From assembly GCA_937982385.1 (NCBI GenBank), contig CALJMC010000061.1:1-8906 (forward strand): a DNA stretch of 8,906 bases, written 5' to 3'. The position numbers and the translations under genes were made by a program. Numbering within the stretch: position 1 is the stretch's first letter; every line of letters starts with the position of its first letter. This document shows, piece after piece, positions 6,738-8,906 of the stretch. This DNA is from an uncultured Rickettsiales bacterium. GTDB taxonomy: Bacteria; Pseudomonadota; Alphaproteobacteria; Rickettsiales; UBA998. The notes under the pieces were generated by a model that worked only from the letters and a program-made list of their open reading frames with translations, had not been told where the DNA came from and did no database searches.

Positions 6738-8831
6738 TTATTCAGTAGGTAGAGCATCCAATAGCGTACTCGCAGCCTCATTTGCCTGCTCGGCTTCATC
6801 AATGGCAGCATTCACTTCGCCAATTACCTGTTCAAGCCCCAGTTCTTTTGAAGATATAGAGCCAATATCATCAATCTTTTCCACTTCCTGTGCTTCATCT
6901 GGAGCAGCAGATGTGTCGCCTAATTCAGGCGTTTGAAGTTCTGGATTTTGAGTTGCAGGCGAAGTTTCAAGCGCATCTTGTGCAGCATCTTTGAGTGCTT
7001 CCACTTCTTCTGTTGCGGCTTCAATGTCAGATTTGACCGCATCTGTTGCTGAGGTTGAATTTTCGTTTATATTCTCAACTTCCACAACGGCTTCAACAGC
7101 TTCAATGGCTTCAATGGCTTCAATGGCCTTATTAGCCCCATCAGCTGGCATTGCTGCAGCATCTGGCACATCCAAACTTGGCACCACGGAATCCAAAGTT
7201 TCTTCAGCAGCCTCAACAATAGTTTCTGCATCTTCCACCTTTACCGCATCACCAAGTTTTGGTTCTTCGGCTTCCACTGCTACTGCTTCAGGTACCTCTG
7301 TGATTGTTTCTTCTGCTGCTTTGTCATTTTTTTCCACAAGCGGCGCTTCAATTGCAGGCTCTTGAATAAGTTCCTCAGTTTCTTGTGCGGCTTCTAGTGT
7401 CGCATCACTAATCACCACACCATTCTTTTGAAGCTCTTGCTTTACCTCAGCTTCTACTTGTTGCGCATCAACGGCACCCGTCTCTAAAGGTTTCTCTGGC
7501 GTTGCCTCTTTATCTGCAACAGGCGCAGGTACTTCAACCACGGCTGCCTTTTCTGTTGTGCCGAAATAAGAACGCAAAGCAAGTGCCACAAGTTCTTCGA
7601 AGGTGACATCACCAATATAGAATCCACCGCCATATTCACGCTGAAACTCAACCACCACACCATCTTCTGATGGCTTCCATTCTTTAGCAGCTTTGTTCAA
7701 TACTTTGCGCAACATTTTTTCGCCACGTTCATCCAACAGATTGCTGCGCGACAATGTGGTAAAGAGTGCATTCACCCCGTCCACTTTAAACGCTGCATTA
7801 CCAAGGGGAATCAATTCATTTTCCAAGAATTGAAACGTACCATCAAGTGACGCGTTAATTTCTCCATTGCTTGCAGTGAGAGAATCTATCACGATATTTT
7901 GTTCGCTTGGAATACCGTATTCTTCCGAAAAGCTCGCCGTTTCAAACGATGCTTTTGCCGCAACATCCAATGCACCAAACAAATTATAAGGTGCCGAGAA
8001 GCTAGACCCTTTCGCATCAACCGTTATGTCTGACAGCATTGCACCGGCTTTATAGCTGTAATCATTTTTAAATGAAACTGAAGACGCAATAAGTTGACGC
8101 TGCTTCAAAAATAGCGTCGCATCAGTGGCATTAAATACGATAGAAGACGCCTCCCCGACAGCACCGCTAAATGAGCCTTTTGCGGATGTGATGGCAGCAT
8201 AACGCAGATTAGTCGCGATATTACGAAGATTTATCTCATGAGGAAGCTTCACTGAATAGTGCAAGCCTTCGTCACTATTAGTAACTTTGAGTTTGAGGCG
8301 CTCCGAAGATGTTAATGTATAACGTTCGCCATTTTTTTCCAACGTCACATCATCTCCAGCATGAAACAAGATCTCTTTGCCATCACGAGAGGTCGGCTCT
8401 GCAATCAGTGCGTTCGATGTAATAACGATCTGTGACCCATCAGGGTTTTTGAGTGAAAATCGCGGTTTATCAATAACAATATGCTTTGAAAATAAACCAC
8501 CTTTTACATCCATAGTATCATAATCAAAAGAGAGGTTACTCCCTGCCGCAGAGAACTGTTTGGAGAGCACATCCTCAATACCTGAAATCTGAGTGCCGAC
8601 GGCCTTTTTATCAATGCTATAACGTGAGGAGAAAATAACTAATCCAATAAGCCCCAGCACGACCAAAAGCACGATCAACAATGTCGGAAACTTAGCCGAT
8701 TTCTCTTGTTTCTCATCCAACGGGTCTGTTGCGACAGCTTCTTTTTCAGCAGCCGAACTCTCTGCAACATCACTTTCAACAACTTCTTTTTTTGTAGTTT
8801 CGACTTCAGCTTTAACAGTGTCTTCAGACAT
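6738..8831 (-). CDS. Single-pass membrane protein with DUF2125/AsmA-like region and acidic low-complexity tail
   Basis: A 697-residue protein with three parts. First is an acidic cytoplasmic N-terminus of about 47 residues. One transmembrane helix (about 49-67, FPTLLIVLLVVLGLIGLVIF) comes next. Then there is a probably periplasmic region (about 75-424) of alternating strands, with repeated elements such as LSFDYDTMDVKGGLF, SSIVFNATDATLFL and INASLDGTFQFL. The layout resembles DUF2125 or AsmA-like beta-strand proteins, but I recognise no diagnostic motif, so the family is tentative. The last roughly 270 residues are rich in Glu, Ala, Val and Asp and contain no Phe, Tyr, Trp, His, Cys or Arg, so they are probably disordered or extended. 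The start at 8831 is preferred to the ATG at 8843. GGAG lies 6 bases upstream of 8831, and the start would follow the upstream TGA by one base (TGAcATG). The ATG at 8843 has no visible Shine-Dalgarno. PepF follows 11 bases downstream. The function is unknown. Confidence 0.8.
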   Translation of the reverse strand: MSEDTVKAEVETTKKEVVESDVAESSAAEKEAVATDPLDEKQEKSAKFPTLLIVLLVVLGLIGLVIFSSRYSIDKKAVGTQISGIEDVLSKQFSAAGSNLSFDYDTMDVKGGLFSKHIVIDKPRFSLKNPDGSQIVITSNALIAEPTSRDGKEILFHAGDDVTLEKNGERYTLTSSERLKLKVTNSDEGLHYSVKLPHEINLRNIATNLRYAAITSAKGSFSGAVGEASSIVFNATDATLFLKQRQLIASSVSFKNDYSYKAGAMLSDITVDAKGSSFSAPYNLFGALDVAAKASFETASFSEEYGIPSEQNIVIDSLTASNGEINASLDGTFQFLENELIPLGNAAFKVDGVNALFTTLSRSNLLDERGEKMLRKVLNKAAKEWKPSEDGVVVEFQREYGGGFYIGDVTFEELVALALRSYFGTTEKAAVVEVPAPVADKEATPEKPLETGAVDAQQVEAEVKQELQKNGVVISDATLEAAQETEELIQEPAIEAPLVEKNDKAAEETITEVPEAVAVEAEEPKLGDAVKVEDAETIVEAAEETLDSVVPSLDVPDAAAMPADGANKAIEAIEAIEAVEAVVEVENINENSTSATDAVKSDIEAATEEVEALKDAAQDALETSPATQNPELQTPELGDTSAAPDEAQEVEKIDDIGSISSKELGLEQVIGEVNAAIDEAEQANEAASTLLDALPTE
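7092..7127. repeat. 9-bp in-frame tandem repeat (TTCAATGGC x3 plus a degenerate copy)
   Basis: Three perfect copies of TTCAATGGC lie at 7101-7109, 7110-7118 and 7119-7127, preceded by a diverged unit TTCAACAGC at 7092-7100. On the coding (-) strand they encode the repeated tripeptide AIE (AIEAIEAIEAVEA) within the acidic tail of the membrane protein. Nine bases is a multiple of three, so copy-number change would keep the frame. Slippage variation is therefore possible, though the array is very short. Confidence 0.85.
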
Positions 8832-8832
8832 G

Positions 8833-8906
8833 TCATTCTCCATCAGTAGATAAAATAGGTGCGAAGCGGCTAGACTTAGCCAACTTGCATATTACGCGTG
8901 CCAGTA
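8833..8906 (-). CDS. Possible C-terminal end of an upstream gene (partial)
   Basis: Reading the - strand from base 8904, a frame stays open for 23 codons and ends in TGA at 8833-8835, giving a C-terminus that ends SRFAPILSTDGE. The other two frames contain stops in the same stretch. The TGA is followed by a single base and then the ATG of the next gene, the same junction style (stop, one base, ATG) as at 3200-3206 in the other operon. A run this short is expected fairly often by chance, so the junction is the main support. I do not recognise the protein. If real, it means the membrane-protein gene is not the first of its operon and the promoter lies outside the window. Confidence 0.45.
   Translation of the reverse strand, partial: LARVICKLAKSSRFAPILSTDGE
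8838..8841 (-). promoter_or_regulatory. Ribosome binding site deciding the start of the acidic-tail membrane protein
   Basis: On the - strand GGAG at 8841-8838 stands 6 bases before the ATG at 8831-8829. The in-frame ATG at 8843 overlaps this motif and itself lacks a Shine-Dalgarno in its upstream bases, so the shorter protein is preferred. Confidence 0.65.

Noticed and set aside
6991..7365. A 124-residue + strand open frame rich in Ser, Ala and Thr opposite the acidic tail.
   Set aside because: It is the mirror of Glu/Ala/Val-rich codons on the coding strand (TTC, TGC, AGC antisense). It has no credible ribosome binding site or recognisable motif, and the - strand gene runs intact through it.
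8868..8881. Inverted repeat GGCTA-4-TAGCC upstream of the - strand membrane protein, considered as an operator or terminator.
   Set aside because: A five-base stem is weak, there is no T-run, and it falls inside the probable coding end of the upstream gene.
8844..8906. A possible promoter for the - strand operon (TTGGCT and TATTTT on the - strand).
   Set aside because: The spacing is about 20 bases, outside the usual 16-18, and the stretch looks like coding sequence continuing from an upstream gene.

Overview
The window reads as ordinary chromosomal DNA of a Gram-negative bacterium, with moderate GC (mid-40s by eye, not counted). It is packed wall to wall with genes. A proteobacterium, possibly an alphaproteobacterium, is my best guess. 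It rests on the fused permease/GldG protein followed by a DUF4340 protein, and on a single-pass membrane protein that resembles the DUF2125 type in layout. I cannot place the genus. There is no gene-free stretch longer than 300 bases, and I saw no RNA gene, insertion sequence, CRISPR array or phage gene.

The left half (1-4292, + strand) is one tightly spaced operon. It holds the C-terminal part of a GldA-like ABC ATPase, cut by the window edge inside Walker A; an ABC-2 permease fused to a GldG-like auxiliary domain; and a DUF4340 protein. Together they should form an inner-membrane ABC complex with large periplasmic domains. Its substrate is unknown outside the gliding Bacteroidetes in which the Gld names arose.

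The right half (4295-8906, - strand) is a second close-packed operon read toward the first. In transcription order it holds the probable last codons of an unidentified gene at the window edge, a membrane-anchored protein with a DUF2125/AsmA-like periplasmic region and a very acidic low-complexity tail, an M3-family oligoendopeptidase F, and a beta-class carbonic anhydrase. The last two share an ATGA stop/start overlap. The two operons converge with only 2 bp between their stop codons and no visible intrinsic terminator.

Start codons were revised where ribosome binding sites and gene junctions argue for it: 608 rather than TTG 587, 3204 rather than 3174, and 8831 rather than 8843. I did not find a clearly novel system. 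The points most worth a second look are the uncharacterised GldA/GldFG/DUF4340 complex and the aromatic-free acidic tail of the - strand membrane protein.
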